64,000 bases of DNA from Roseovarius sp. A-2 (GTDB lineage Bacteria; Pseudomonadota; Alphaproteobacteria; Rhodobacterales; Rhodobacteraceae). Made by a program: the position numbers and the translations under genes. Below the pieces are notes generated by a model. It worked only from the letters and a program-made list of their open reading frames with translations. It did not search any database and was not told where the DNA came from. Of this stretch, positions 44,630 through 54,531 are shown in pieces (position 1 is the first letter of the stretch; each line of letters opens with the position of its first letter). The stretch lies in assembly GCF_002072155.1 (NCBI RefSeq), contig NZ_BDIY01000004.1, positions 124,001 to 188,000 of the forward strand. Direction: 5' to 3'.

Positions 44630-45466
44630 ATGGGCAAGACACGCAAATGGGCCGATGTTCCGGCTGGACATGACAACCCGATATCCTATGCGGTCTCGGC
44701 ACGGGATCGCTCGGTGATCGAGATGGTCGATCAGGCGGTGCGGCACAAACAGGTGATGCTGGCCTATCAGGCCGTCGTCACCGCCGGACAACCGGATAAA
44801 CCCGCCTTTTACGAGGGGCTGATTCGCGTCATGGACGCGACCGGGCGGGTGATCCCCGCGCGCGACTTCATCAACCAGATCGAGGTGACGGAAACCGGCC
44901 GGGTGATCGACTGCCTTGCACTGGAAAAGGGGCTTCGCACGCTGCATGACTATCCCGACCTTCGCCTGTCGATCAACATGTCAGCGCGCTCCATCGGCTA
45001 TGCGCGCTGGATGCGTATCCTGAAAAAGGGGCTGTCGGGCGACCCTACAATTGCGGAACGGCTGATCCTCGAAGTCACCGAAAGCTCTGCCATGCTGGTG
45101 CCGGAACTGGTCACCGGATTCATGACCGAGTTGCAACGCAAGGGCATCGGCTTTGCGCTCGACGATTTCGGCGCGGGCTATACATCCTTTCGCTTTCTCA
45201 AGGAGTTCTATTTCGACATCCTCAAGATCGACGGGCAATTCATCCGCGGCATTGCACGGGATGCCGACAACCAGGTACTGACCGCCGCGCTGCTGAGCAT
45301 CGGGCAGCAATTCGACATGGTGACCGTCGCTGAAAGGGTCGAAAAACCAGAGGATGCGGCCTATCTCACCGCGCTCGGGATCGACTGCCTGCAGGGCTAT
45401 TACTACGGGGCACCCACGATCCGCCCGCCCTGGCTTGACGAGACCCTTGACCGCGCAAGCGCGTGA
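44630..45466 (+). CDS. EAL-domain cyclic-di-GMP phosphodiesterase
   Basis: The 278-residue single-domain protein lacks GGDEF and sensor domains. The signature is YEGL instead of EAL (Glu62). The other catalytic and Mg2+ residues are in place: Asn116, Glu148, Glu151, Asp178-Asp179 (LDDFGAGYTSF), Lys199, Glu235 and Gln255 (CLQGYYYG). It should linearise c-di-GMP and be active, though EGL variants are slightly less common. Start at 44630 follows GGAGGG; the longer frame is spurious. Confidence 0.87.
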   Translation: MGKTRKWADVPAGHDNPISYAVSARDRSVIEMVDQAVRHKQVMLAYQAVVTAGQPDKPAFYEGLIRVMDATGRVIPARDFINQIEVTETGRVIDCLALEKGLRTLHDYPDLRLSINMSARSIGYARWMRILKKGLSGDPTIAERLILEVTESSAMLVPELVTGFMTELQRKGIGFALDDFGAGYTSFRFLKEFYFDILKIDGQFIRGIARDADNQVLTAALLSIGQQFDMVTVAERVEKPEDAAYLTALGIDCLQGYYYGAPTIRPPWLDETLDRASA

Positions 45467-45607
45467 ATGTGACACTCCGTCCGTTGCCGGAGCGCGGCTT
45501 CTACGATATTACGCCACGTAACGGCAGAGGAAACGGCGGGGCGCGCATTCCCATGCGGCGACCCCGCTTACATCCTCGGCCCGGGCAAATCCTGGTGGAG
45601 GACACTA

Positions 45608-46783
45608 ATGACCAATGTAGTAATCGCATCCGCAGCACGCACCGCTGTCGGGTCTTTTGGCGGCGCGTTCGCCAACACCCCCGCGCATGATATGGGCGCG
45701 GCCGTTCTGGAGGCTGTCGTCGCGCGCGCAGGCGTGGACAAATCCGAAGTCAGCGAAACGATCCTCGGTCAGGTCCTGACTGCTGCACAGGGTCAAAACC
45801 CGGCACGTCAGGCGCATATCAATGCCGGGTTGCCGATTGAATCGGCGGCCTGGGGGATCAACCAGGTCTGCGGGTCGGGCCTGCGGGCCGTGGCCCTAGG
45901 CGCGCAACATATCCAACTGGGCGACGCCAGCATCATCTGCGCCGGCGGGCAGGAAAACATGACGCTCTCTCCCCATGCCGCGCATTTGCGGGCCGGCCAC
46001 AAGATGGGCGACATGAAATATATCGACACCATGATCCGCGACGGGCTGTGGGATGCGTTCAACGGCTACCACATGGGCCAGACCGCCGAGAACGTCGCAG
46101 AGAAATGGCAGATCAGCCGCGATCAGCAGGACGAATTCGCCGTCGCCAGCCAGAACAAGGCCGAAGCCGCGCAGAAGGCGGGCAAGTTCGACGATGAGGT
46201 GATCGCCTTCACCGTCAAGACCCGCAAGGGCGATATCGTCGTAGACAAGGATGAATACATCCGCTTTGGCGCGAATATCGACGCGATGTCCAAGATGCGC
46301 CCGGCCTTTACCAAGGACGGTTCCGTCACCGCCGCCAATGCCAGCGGCCTCAATGACGGGGCCGCCGCCACCCTGCTGATGAGCGCCGACGAGGCCGAGC
46401 GCCGCGGCATCGAGCCGCTGGCGCGCATCGCCTCCTATGCCACCGCCGGGCTCGACCCCTCGATTATGGGCGTGGGCCCCATCCATGCCAGCCGCAAGGC
46501 GCTGGAAAAAGCCGGGTGGAGCGTCGGTGACCTCGACCTCGTGGAGGCGAACGAGGCCTTTGCCGCGCAGGCCTGTGCGGTGAACAAGGAAATGGGCTGG
46601 GACCCGTCTATCGTGAACGTCAACGGCGGTGCCATCGCGATCGGCCACCCGATCGGGGCCTCGGGCTGCCGGGTTCTGAACACGCTCTTATTCGAGATGC
46701 AGCGCCGCGGGGCCAAGAAGGGCCTTGCCACGCTCTGCATCGGCGGCGGCATGGGCGTCGCCATGTGCATCGAGCGTCCCTGA
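45608..46783 (+). CDS. phaA: acetyl-CoA acetyltransferase (beta-ketothiolase)
   Basis: The 391-residue thiolase condenses two acetyl-CoA to acetoacetyl-CoA. The acyl-enzyme Cys is in INQVCGSGLRAV, the His in NGGAIAIGHPIGASG and the second Cys in LCIGGGMGVAMC. The ribosome site GGAGGA precedes the ATG. It is followed by a strong terminator and then phaB, the standard polyhydroxybutyrate precursor pair. Confidence 0.94.
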   Translation: MTNVVIASAARTAVGSFGGAFANTPAHDMGAAVLEAVVARAGVDKSEVSETILGQVLTAAQGQNPARQAHINAGLPIESAAWGINQVCGSGLRAVALGAQHIQLGDASIICAGGQENMTLSPHAAHLRAGHKMGDMKYIDTMIRDGLWDAFNGYHMGQTAENVAEKWQISRDQQDEFAVASQNKAEAAQKAGKFDDEVIAFTVKTRKGDIVVDKDEYIRFGANIDAMSKMRPAFTKDGSVTAANASGLNDGAAATLLMSADEAERRGIEPLARIASYATAGLDPSIMGVGPIHASRKALEKAGWSVGDLDLVEANEAFAAQACAVNKEMGWDPSIVNVNGGAIAIGHPIGASGCRVLNTLLFEMQRRGAKKGLATLCIGGGMGVAMCIERP

Positions 46784-46803
46784 CCCGGGGCATGGCGGAT
46801 GAC

Positions 46804-46831
46804 AAAAAGGGGCGCTCCGGGCGCCCTTTTT
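46804..46831 (+). terminator. Rho-independent terminator between phaA and phaB
   Basis: AAAAAGGG-CGC pairs with GCGCCCTTTTT around a TCCGG loop, with one bulged G. The right arm ends in TTTTT. It lies 21 bases after phaA, so phaB may have its own promoter or depend on read-through. Confidence 0.87.
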
Positions 46832-46863
46832 CATGCCGCACCCCGCATCGTCGAGATTCTATC

Positions 46864-46880
46864 GCGCAACAATGTTGCGC
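46864..46880. promoter_or_regulatory. perfect palindrome upstream of phaB
   Basis: GCGCAACA, a central A, and TGTTGCGC form a 17-base inverted repeat 58 bases before phaB. A PhaR- or similar repressor site is possible. A CTTG-CTGCAT-CAAG repeat follows immediately (46880-46893). Confidence 0.4.
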
Positions 46881-46937
46881 TTGCTGCATCAAGAGGATAA
46901 CCAAGTTACCAAAGCATTAGCCAGATTGGAGGATACC

Positions 46938-47660
46938 ATGGCAAGAACTGCACTCGTCACCGGAGGATCGCGCGGAATCGGCGCCGCCATTTCAAAGGCG
47001 CTCAAGGCCGACGGCTATACCGTCGCCGCGACCTATGCCGGCAACGATGAGGCCGCCGCCAAGTTCACCGAGGAGACCGGCATCAAGACCTACAAGTGGA
47101 ACGTCGCCGACTATGATAGCTCCAAGGCCGGGATCGAACAGGTCGAGGCCGATCTGGGCCCAATCGAGATCGTCGTCGCCAATGCCGGCATAACCCGCGA
47201 CGCGCCCTTTCACAAGATGACGCCGGACCAGTGGAATGCCGTGATCGACACCAACCTCACCGGCGTGTTCAACACCGTGCACCCGGTCTGGCCTGGCATG
47301 CGCGAGCGCGGCTTTGGCCGAGTCGTGGTGATTTCCTCGATCAACGGTCAGAAAGGACAGTTTGCGCAGGTCAACTATGCCGCCACCAAGGCGGGCGATC
47401 TGGGCATCATCAAGAGCCTGGCGCAGGAAGGCGCCGCCAAGGGCATCACCGCCAACGCGATCTGCCCCGGCTACATCGCCACGGAAATGGTGATGGCGGT
47501 GCCGGAAAAAGTGCGCGAATCGATCATCGGCATGATCCCCACCGGTCGTCTGGGCGAGCCCGAGGAAATCGCCCGCTGCGTGAGCTTTCTCGTCTCGGAC
47601 GACGCAAGCTTCATCAACGGCTCGACGATCTCGGCCAATGGCGGTCAGTTCTTCGTCTGA
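46938..47660 (+). CDS. phaB: acetoacetyl-CoA reductase
   Basis: The 240-residue short-chain dehydrogenase makes (R)-3-hydroxybutyryl-CoA with NADPH. TGGSRGIG is the cofactor motif, the catalytic Ser is in VVISSINGQKGQ and Tyr/Lys in NYAATKAG. The start at 46938 follows GGAGG; a longer frame starts in the terminator region. It ends in GGQFFV, the usual PhaB end, and is followed by a terminator. Confidence 0.94.
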   Translation: MARTALVTGGSRGIGAAISKALKADGYTVAATYAGNDEAAAKFTEETGIKTYKWNVADYDSSKAGIEQVEADLGPIEIVVANAGITRDAPFHKMTPDQWNAVIDTNLTGVFNTVHPVWPGMRERGFGRVVVISSINGQKGQFAQVNYAATKAGDLGIIKSLAQEGAAKGITANAICPGYIATEMVMAVPEKVRESIIGMIPTGRLGEPEEIARCVSFLVSDDASFINGSTISANGGQFFV

Positions 47661-47683
47661 TCCGACCCGCGACAGACCACGAA

Positions 47684-47716
47684 AAAGGGCCGGTCCATGG
47701 TGACCGGCCCTTTGTT
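47684..47716 (+). terminator. Rho-independent terminator of phaB
   Basis: AAAGGGCCGGTC and GACCGGCCCTTT pair perfectly over 12 bp with a six-base loop, then GTT. It lies between phaB and the converging DUF465 gene and could act for both. Confidence 0.9.
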
Positions 47717-47740
47717 ATCCACGTCTATCTGGCTGCACTG

Positions 47741-47911
47741 TCAGGCATTTTCCGACAGGCGCTCGATCTCTTCCTTGATCTTCAATTTCTGTTTCTTGAG
47801 GTCCGCGATTTCCAGCGTACTGCTGCCCGGCGCGCGCTGCGCCTCTTCCACCTTTTCCGAGAGCGCGTTATGTTTCTTCTTCAGTTCTTCAATATGCGAA
47901 CTCAAGCTCAT
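47741..47911 (-). CDS. DUF465/YdcH-family small coiled-coil protein
   Basis: The 56-residue protein starts at 47911 with AGGAG upstream; a longer frame to 47965 is unlikely. The sequence MSLSSHIEELKKKHNALSEKVEEAQRAPG and SSTLEIADLKKQKLKIKEEIERL is a helical hairpin typical of YdcH/DUF465. Function is unknown across the family. Confidence 0.85.
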   Translation of the reverse strand: MSLSSHIEELKKKHNALSEKVEEAQRAPGSSTLEIADLKKQKLKIKEEIERLSENA

Positions 47912-48033
47912 GGGCAGTCTCCTCTGATATGGATGCGTCTCCATCCGACATGGGAAGTGCAGCATACTTTTACAATACTGTCACGCCGCGCCTGCGAGAT
48001 GGGCGGGAGTTTTCCGATTGCATTTGACACGAC

Positions 48034-48807
48034 TCAGTCAGGAAACGGCAAATCTGCCGCACCCCTGAGCACGGCGGAGATCGCAGGTGTGTAATCCTCG
48101 CCGTCGCGCCCGTGCCTGGCCCCGGCGTGCAGACATGGCCCGTCATGCAGTCGAAATTCCGCGCGCCCGCCCTTGCGCCCGCGCATCAGGACTAGGCGAG
48201 CGGACCGCCCCTGCCGGGGGATGAGCGGCAAAACCTCAAGCGATCCCAGATGCGCGGCCATGGCGGCGATCAGGTCGGGCAGGCGGTCGGCGCGTTGCAC
48301 GAAGGTCACCTGCCCCTTGGGGGCGGCGCGGCGCGCGGCGGCGGCGACCCATTCGGCAAGGGCGCAGGTTTCGCCCATGCCGTGCTCGCGCCCCGGATCA
48401 CGGGCCGGGGTGCTGGCCGCCCGGTCGAAATAGGGCGGGTTGGCGAGAACGTGGTCGAATTGGCGCTGCCGCAGGGGGGGCGGCATGTCGGTCAGATTGC
48501 CGGTGACGACCTCGAGGGCCTGATCATTCTCTGTGGCATTACGCTGCGCCAGATCGGCATAAGCGGGCTGTATTTCCAGCCCTGCGAGGATGAGGCCCGG
48601 CACCCGCGCGCCCAGGCAGAGCGCCGCGATGCCCGAGCCGCAGCCAAGGTCGAGCACATTCTGCCCGGCCCGCGCCGGGATGCTCGCGGCCAGAAGCACC
48701 GGGTCGATGCCCGCACGATAGCCCGCGCGGGGCTGCGCGATCCGCAGCCGCCCGCCGAGAAAGGCATCATGGCTCAGCTCTTCTTCGGCAAATCGCTCAG
48801 TCCTCAA
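48034..48807 (-). CDS. tRNA1(Val) A37 N6-methyltransferase-like protein (TrmN6/YfiC)
   Basis: The product has about 257 residues. Motif I is LDLGCGSGIAALCLGARVPG and the adenine-N6 motif is VLANPPYFDRAAS. The opening RFAEEELSHDAFLGGRLRIAQPRAGYRAGIDPVLLAA matches the alphaproteobacterial YfiC-like family. The best start is a TTG at 48807 that overlaps the end of the DUF2007 gene. The upstream ATG at 48858 would place most of its first codons antisense-like in another gene. Substrate tRNA is inferred. Confidence 0.82.
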   Translation of the reverse strand: MRTERFAEEELSHDAFLGGRLRIAQPRAGYRAGIDPVLLAASIPARAGQNVLDLGCGSGIAALCLGARVPGLILAGLEIQPAYADLAQRNATENDQALEVVTGNLTDMPPPLRQRQFDHVLANPPYFDRAASTPARDPGREHGMGETCALAEWVAAAARRAAPKGQVTFVQRADRLPDLIAAMAAHLGSLEVLPLIPRQGRSARLVLMRGRKGGRAEFRLHDGPCLHAGARHGRDGEDYTPAISAVLRGAADLPFPD

Positions 48808-49012
48808 GCGAGAACCCGTTGTCGATGAGCGCCACGCGAGCGTCCTCGTAATCGTCATCGGCGACCATCAGGCGGCGCGGGAAGATCCCGATGGAGCCTT
48901 CGAGGATGCTCATATTTACGTCCATTTCAAAGCAGTCTATACCCTCGCCCTGAAGCAGCGCGTGAGCGAAGGCCATGGATGCAGGATCATTGGTGCGAAG
49001 TAGCTGTTTCAT
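48797..49012 (-). CDS. DUF2007-domain small protein
   Basis: The 71-residue protein matches DUF2007: MKQLLRTNDPASMAFAHALLQGEGIDCFEMDVNMS and ending RRLMVADDDYEDARVALIDNGFSLED. These are single-domain proteins with a ferredoxin-like fold, often involved in signal or PII-like binding, without a defined role. Its stop overlaps the next gene by 11 bases, and it is divergent from the polyprenyl synthase with 56 bases between starts. Confidence 0.85.
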   Translation of the reverse strand: MKQLLRTNDPASMAFAHALLQGEGIDCFEMDVNMSILEGSIGIFPRRLMVADDDYEDARVALIDNGFSLED

Positions 49013-49068
49013 AAGGCTGACATAAGGGCACCGCGGGCTATTTGTCGAGCAGTGTTGACGGGAGTGTT

Positions 49069-50070
49069 ATGGGATTGGACGAAGTCGCCACCAAACCGCA
49101 TGAAGCCCTTGCCGCGCATCTGGCGGACAAGATGGACGCGGTCAATATGCTGATCCGCGCGCGCATGGCCTCGCGCCACGCGCCGCGCATTCCCGAGGTC
49201 ACGGCGCATCTGGTCGAGGCGGGCGGCAAGCGGCTGCGCCCGCTCTTGACGCTGGCAAGCGCGGATCTGTGCGGCTATGCGGGCGGATATGACGTGCATC
49301 TGGCGGCGACGGTGGAGTTCATCCACACCGCGACCCTGTTGCATGACGACGTGGTGGACGAGAGCGCGCAGCGCCGGGGGCGGCCGACGGCGAACCTGCT
49401 TTACGACAATAAATCCAGCGTTCTGGTGGGCGATTACCTATTTGCGCGCGCCTTTCAGTTGATGGTCGAGACCGGCTCACTCCGGGTGCTTGATATCCTT
49501 GCCAATGCCTCGGCCACGATTGCCGAGGGCGAGGTGCTGCAACTAAGTGCGGCGCGCGACCTGCGCACCGGTGAGAGCATCTATCTTCAGGTGGTGCGCG
49601 GCAAGACGGCGGCGCTCTTCTCGGCGGCGACCGAGGTGGGTGGCGTCATCGCGGGCGCGCCCGAGGATCAGGTGCAGGCGCTTTTCAATTACGGCGACGC
49701 GCTTGGCGTCGCGTTCCAGATCGTCGATGACCTGCTCGATTACGAGGGCGACGCCAAGGCCACCGGCAAGAATGTCGGCGACGATTTCCGCGAGCGCAAG
49801 CTGACCCTGCCGGTGATCAAGGCGGTGGCGGCGGCCTCGGACGAGGAACGCGCGTTCTGGAAGCGGTGCATCGAGAAGGGCGATCAGCGCGAGGGTGATC
49901 TGGAGCATGCGCTCGATCTGTTGCACGCGCATGGCGCGCTCGATCAGACGCGCGCGGATGCAAGGGCCTGGGTCGCCAAGGCGCGCATGTCTTTGGAGAC
50001 GCTACCCGCCCATCCGGTGCGCGACATGCTGGACGGGCTGGCGGATTACGTGGTGGCGCGGATCAACTGA
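49069..50070 (+). CDS. long-chain polyprenyl diphosphate synthase (ubiquinone side chain)
   Basis: The 333-residue trans-prenyltransferase extends farnesyl diphosphate to the octa- or decaprenyl chain used in ubiquinone. Two Asp-rich motifs bind Mg2+: DDVVD (93-97) and DDLLDYEGD near 220. GGKRLRPLL is the substrate Lys/Arg segment. Start at 49069 has GGGAG upstream. The chain length is not readable; most Rhodobacteraceae make Q10. It ends in an 8-base overlap with ispE, which is on the opposite strand. Confidence 0.92.
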   Translation: MGLDEVATKPHEALAAHLADKMDAVNMLIRARMASRHAPRIPEVTAHLVEAGGKRLRPLLTLASADLCGYAGGYDVHLAATVEFIHTATLLHDDVVDESAQRRGRPTANLLYDNKSSVLVGDYLFARAFQLMVETGSLRVLDILANASATIAEGEVLQLSAARDLRTGESIYLQVVRGKTAALFSAATEVGGVIAGAPEDQVQALFNYGDALGVAFQIVDDLLDYEGDAKATGKNVGDDFRERKLTLPVIKAVAAASDEERAFWKRCIEKGDQREGDLEHALDLLHAHGALDQTRADARAWVAKARMSLETLPAHPVRDMLDGLADYVVARIN

Positions 50071-50893
50071 GCCGGGCCGGCATGACCCACCAATCGGGGT
50101 GGTCGCGGCGCAGCACGTCGGCGGCCTGTTGTGCGGAGTGTGGATCGGGGTAGAGCCCGAAACAGGTGGCCCCCGATCCTGACATGCGGGCCAAGGCACA
50201 GCCCTCTGTCGCGGCAATCTTTGGCAGGACTTCGGCAATTACCGGGGCCTCTGCGATGGCAGATTCCTCCAGATCGTTGCGCTGCGTGGTCAACCAACGA
50301 ATCAAGTTCTCGGCCGTGTGCCAGCCCGGCAGCCGTTCGGGCATGGGGGGATTGTCACGCCGCGCCAGCCGCTTGAAGATCGCGGGCGTCGAGACGGCGA
50401 CACGCGAATTGACCAGCACCGCGTGCAGGAGCGGCACACGCGCCAGCGGCGTGACCTCTTCACCGATGCCGCGCATCCGCGCGGCGCGGGCCAACAGGCA
50501 GACCGGCACATCGGCCCCGAGGCGTGCCACGTCATCGGGCAGGCGCGCGCCGGTGAGACGCGCAAGCGCGCGCAGGCAGGCCGCCGCATCGCTTGATCCG
50601 CCACCGATCCCGGCGGACGCGGGCAGGTGTTTGTCCAAGGTGATTTCAGCCTCTGCGTTCATCAGCGCGGCGGCGCGCAGCACGAGGTTTTCCGGTCCCA
50701 CCGGCACAGCCGCCGCCATCGGCCCAAGCACCCGCAGACATGATGCACCGGGTCGCACGGTCACGCGGTCGCCGATATCCGCAAAGACGACGAGCGAGTC
50801 GAGCAGGTGATAGCCATCCGCCCGGCGGCCCGTGACATGCAGCGTCAGATTGACCTTGGCCGGGGCAGGTTCAGTTATTGGCCGGGACGGCAT
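50063..50893 (-). CDS. ispE: 4-diphosphocytidyl-2-C-methyl-D-erythritol kinase
   Basis: The 276-residue GHMP kinase of the MEP isoprenoid pathway phosphorylates CDP-methylerythritol. [25 protein letters not shown] is the substrate site, [21 protein letters not shown] the ATP-binding GHMP motif and [15 protein letters not shown] motif 3. It overlaps the end of the polyprenyl synthase (8 bases) and the end of the TPR gene (23 bases), so it is in an unusually tight spot. Both neighbours on the isoprenoid side are functionally related. Confidence 0.93.
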   Translation of the reverse strand: MPSRPITEPAPAKVNLTLHVTGRRADGYHLLDSLVVFADIGDRVTVRPGASCLRVLGPMAAAVPVGPENLVLRAAALMNAEAEITLDKHLPASAGIGGGSSDAAACLRALARLTGARLPDDVARLGADVPVCLLARAARMRGIGEEVTPLARVPLLHAVLVNSRVAVSTPAIFKRLARRDNPPMPERLPGWHTAENLIRWLTTQRNDLEESAIAEAPVIAEVLPKIAATEGCALARMSGSGATCFGLYPDPHSAQQAADVLRRDHPDWWVMPARLS

Positions 50894-52592
50894 TCACGGC
50901 CCTCAGCGGCTCGGCCCCTTCGTCCTCCAGCACCTGATCGAGCCCGACCTTCAGCTTGCGGCGCACGCGATCGGCGTCGAGATCGGGTGAGGGCTCGCTT
51001 TCATGCAATGATAGCGCGCGCCGCCATTGAAACCGCGCCTCGGCCTTGCGATCCACCGCCCAGAACACATCGCCCAGATGGTCGTTGACCACCGGGTCAG
51101 TCGGCATCAGTTCGGCGGCGCGTTCCATCTGGACGATGGCCTCGTCATAGCGACCCAGACGGTAATAGACCCAGCCGAGGCTGTCGACGATGTAGCCGCT
51201 GTTGGGCTGCGTCGCGACGGCGCGCTCGATCATGCCCAGCGCCTCGTCGAGATTGATGCGCTTTTCCACCATCGAATAACCGAGATAGTTGAGCACCTGC
51301 GGGTGATCCGGGTTCAGCTCCAGCGCGCTGCGGAAATCGGCCTCGGCCTCGGGCCAGTGATCCAGCCGTTCATGGCTGATCGCGCGGGCGTAATGCACGA
51401 ACCATTGCGGATTGTCGCGCGCCTCCAGCAGGGTGATGGCACGGTCATAGGCGTCGACCGCCGCCGCGTAATCCTCCTGCGCGCGATGCAGATCCCCGGC
51501 GGCGACATGCACATTCGCGAGATCCGGATAGGATTGCGCCAACTGGTCGAGCACCTCTGCCGCGGCATCGGGTTTCTCGGACCGGCGCAGCGCCTCGGCG
51601 CGGCCAAGCTCGGCCAGGTGATAGGACGGATCATCGCGCGGCACCTGCTTGTAGGCGGCAATAGCGAGATCGAATTGCCCCATATCCTCAAGCAGTTCCG
51701 CCACGGTGATGACAGCGTCGATATGGTCGGGCTTGATCAGCTCGGCGGTGCGTGCGTAGATCAGCACGAACTCGTCATTGGCCTCTTGCATCAGGGCACG
51801 GGCGAGCGAAAAGAACACCTCCGCCACCCCGTCCTGCGGACCGGAAATCAGATCGAAGGGCACGGTTTCGCCATCCGCCAGCGGGCCCCGCAGCGCCGCG
51901 ATTCCGGGGTCGGGATCGGTGCCGAACGTGTCGTCAATGATGGCAAGTGCGCGCTCCTGTTCGCCCAGCTGGCTGAGCACCTGCGCCCAGGCGATGACAC
52001 CACGCCGGGTGGGTTGGAGCGGGCCGTCCTCATCGCCCGAAAACACCTCGTCGGCGCCTTCGAAATCGCCGACAGAGGCGAGCGCCAGGGCCTTTTGATA
52101 TAGCGCGAAGCTGCGCAGCCCGCGTTCCTCGGCGACCGTGTCGAACCGCGCGAGCGCCTCGGTCATGTCGCCCTTGCCAAGATAGGCCCAGGCGGTGATC
52201 AGCCCATCCGCCAGATCGCCCGCGCCGCGCCCATCCTGAAGCCGGGCAAGCAGCGCGTCCCACTCCGCGTTGCGCGTCTCATTGGCCAACAGCGCGATCT
52301 GCGCCACCTGGCTGCGCAGCCCGTCCGCCTCGATCTTGCCGGCGACGGCGTCGGCGCGGTCAAGCTGGCCGAGCGCCAGATAGGCAATTGTCGCGTTCTC
52401 CAGCATCGCGGGGTTCGAGCTGTCCTGCGCGAGCGCCTGCGCGTAGTACTGCGCCGCCGCCGCGAAATCGCCCGCAGCCTGCGCCTGCCGCGCCGCAAGA
52501 TAGGCGCCGGACGGCTCCTGCGCCGTGACCGGCAGAGGGGCGACCTGCAAGAAAACGCCGAATGCGAGGGCCGAAAGGGTTCTGATGCTCAC
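50871..52592 (-). CDS. tetratricopeptide-repeat protein, exported
   Basis: The product has 573 residues from the GTG at 52592 (AAAAGG upstream). A signal peptide ([25 protein letters not shown]) is followed by many TPR helices, such as [27 protein letters not shown] and [37 protein letters not shown]. This is the large TPR family of alphaproteobacteria, expected to bind partners in the periplasm. Its last codons overlap the ispE start. Confidence 0.85.
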   Translation of the reverse strand: MSIRTLSALAFGVFLQVAPLPVTAQEPSGAYLAARQAQAAGDFAAAAQYYAQALAQDSSNPAMLENATIAYLALGQLDRADAVAGKIEADGLRSQVAQIALLANETRNAEWDALLARLQDGRGAGDLADGLITAWAYLGKGDMTEALARFDTVAEERGLRSFALYQKALALASVGDFEGADEVFSGDEDGPLQPTRRGVIAWAQVLSQLGEQERALAIIDDTFGTDPDPGIAALRGPLADGETVPFDLISGPQDGVAEVFFSLARALMQEANDEFVLIYARTAELIKPDHIDAVITVAELLEDMGQFDLAIAAYKQVPRDDPSYHLAELGRAEALRRSEKPDAAAEVLDQLAQSYPDLANVHVAAGDLHRAQEDYAAAVDAYDRAITLLEARDNPQWFVHYARAISHERLDHWPEAEADFRSALELNPDHPQVLNYLGYSMVEKRINLDEALGMIERAVATQPNSGYIVDSLGWVYYRLGRYDEAIVQMERAAELMPTDPVVNDHLGDVFWAVDRKAEARFQWRRALSLHESEPSPDLDADRVRRKLKVGLDQVLEDEGAEPLRAVNAVPANN

Positions 52593-52704
52593 GCTGACCT
52601 GCCTTTTATCGCGGAAATATCCGGTAAAGGTAATATGGCTGACCTGCCAAGGCAATGCGGCGTGGCCCATCTTGCCGCGCCCCACCGCCGATCTCACGGG
52701 ATGG

Positions 52705-54354
52705 TTACATGTTCGGATAGTTCGGACCGTCGCCCCCCTGCGGTGTCACCCAGTTGATATTTTGGCTGGGATCTTTGATATCGCAGGTCTTGCAATGCAC
52801 GCAATTCTGGAAGTTGATCACAAAGCGCGGCTCCTTGCCCTCTTCGTGCACCACCTCGTAGACACCCGCCGGGCAATAGCGCTGCGCGGGCTCTGCGTAT
52901 TTCGGCAGATTGACGCTGATCGGCACATTCGGGTCCTTGAGCGTCAGATGTGCGGGCTGGCTTTCCTCGTGATTGGTCATCGAGAAGCTGACATTGGTCA
53001 GCCGGTCAAAGCTCAACTTGCCGTCCGGCTTGGGGTAGTCGATCTTCTTGTGGGTCTCGGCCAGCCCGGTCGCCTCGGCGTCGGTCTTGCCATGCTTGAG
53101 CGTGCCCAGCAGGCTGAAGCCTGCGGTATTGGTCCACATGTCGAGCCCGCCCACGGTGAGCGAAGCCAGCAGGCCGTATTTCGACCAGAGCGGCTTGACG
53201 TTGCGGACCTTTTTGAGGTCCTTGCCGATTGCGCCGGTGCGCACCTCGGTCTCGTAGTCGTTGAGTTCGTCGCTGGTGCGACCCGCCGTGATCGCCGCAT
53301 GCGCTGCCTCCGCCGCCGCCTTACCCGAAAGCATGGCGTTATGGTTGCCCTTGATGCGCGGCACGTTGACCATGCCGACCGAACAACCCAGAAGCGCCAC
53401 GCCCGGGGCTACCATCTTGGGCATCGACTGATATCCACCCTCGGTGATGGCGCGCGCGCCGTAGGCCACGCGCTTGCCGCCTTTCAGCAGCTCCGCGACC
53501 ATCGGGTGATGCTTGAACCGCTGGAATTCCATGTAGGGGTAAAGATGCGGGTTCTGGTAGTTCAGATGCACCACGAAGCCGACATAGACCTGATTGTTCT
53601 CAAGATGATAGATGAACGAGCCGCCGCCTGCGTTGCTGCCCAGAGGCCAGCCCATCGTATGGGTGACGCTACCCTCGCGATGCTTGGCGGGGTCGACCTC
53701 CCAGATCTCTTTCATGCCGAGGCCGAATTTCTGCGGCTCGTGGCCATTGGAGAGGTCGTATTTGCCGATCACCTCCTTCGCAAGGCTGCCGCGCACACCC
53801 TCTGACAGGAACACGTATTTGCCGTGCAACTCCATCCCCGGCTCATAGCTCGGGCCGGGCGTGCCGTCCTCGTTGCGGCCGAATTCACCGGCAACCACGC
53901 CTTTCACCTCGCCGTTGTCGCCATAGACCATTTCCGAACAGGCCATGCCGGGGAATATCTCGACGCCCAGGGCCTCGGCCTGTTCGGCCATCCAACGGCA
54001 GACATTGCCCATCGAGACGATGTAATTGCCGTGGTTGTTCATCAGCGGCGGCATCGGCCAGTTGGGGATGCGGACCTTGCCGCCTTCCCCCAGCATGTAG
54101 AAATTATCCTCACGCACAGGCGTGTTGATCGGCGCGCCCTTGTCTTTCCAGTCGGGGATCAGCGCGTCGAGGCCGCAAGGATCGAGTACCGCGCCCGACA
54201 GGATATGCGCGCCCACCTCGGAGCCCTTTTCCAGCACCACGACCTGACAGTCGGCATCGAGCTGCTTCAGCCGGATCGCAGCGGAGAGCCCGGCGGGTCC
54301 GGCCCCCACGATCACGACATCGTATTCCATCGCTTCGCGCGTCACATCCGTCAT
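52705..54354 (-). CDS. electron transfer flavoprotein-ubiquinone oxidoreductase
   Basis: The 549-residue, membrane-associated flavoprotein carries electrons from ETF to ubiquinone. VVIVGAGPAGLSAAIRLKQL binds FAD, and HTMGWPLGSNAGGGSFIYHLENNQVYVGFVV is the quinone-site region. The C-terminal INFQNCVHCKTCDIKDPSQNINWVTPQGGDGPNYPNM is the cluster domain: cysteines of FQNCVHCKTC bind [4Fe-4S]. Start chosen at 54354 because AAGGA lies about 10 bases upstream; MSM and MMSM starts are possible. Confidence 0.93.
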   Translation of the reverse strand: MTDVTREAMEYDVVIVGAGPAGLSAAIRLKQLDADCQVVVLEKGSEVGAHILSGAVLDPCGLDALIPDWKDKGAPINTPVREDNFYMLGEGGKVRIPNWPMPPLMNNHGNYIVSMGNVCRWMAEQAEALGVEIFPGMACSEMVYGDNGEVKGVVAGEFGRNEDGTPGPSYEPGMELHGKYVFLSEGVRGSLAKEVIGKYDLSNGHEPQKFGLGMKEIWEVDPAKHREGSVTHTMGWPLGSNAGGGSFIYHLENNQVYVGFVVHLNYQNPHLYPYMEFQRFKHHPMVAELLKGGKRVAYGARAITEGGYQSMPKMVAPGVALLGCSVGMVNVPRIKGNHNAMLSGKAAAEAAHAAITAGRTSDELNDYETEVRTGAIGKDLKKVRNVKPLWSKYGLLASLTVGGLDMWTNTAGFSLLGTLKHGKTDAEATGLAETHKKIDYPKPDGKLSFDRLTNVSFSMTNHEESQPAHLTLKDPNVPISVNLPKYAEPAQRYCPAGVYEVVHEEGKEPRFVINFQNCVHCKTCDIKDPSQNINWVTPQGGDGPNYPNM

Positions 54355-54531
54355 CGACATCATCCTTTTTCCGGGGCGCGCCACGGGCCAGTGCCGCCAC
54401 GCAACAATCTTGCGATGAGTGACTAGCCCGCCCGCGCGGCAAGCGTCAATTAAAACACGACGTTAAAACCGCATGAAACCGGCAATTTTTCACGGGCCTG
54501 CGCCCGAATTCGCCTGTCCGCGCGATCCCCT

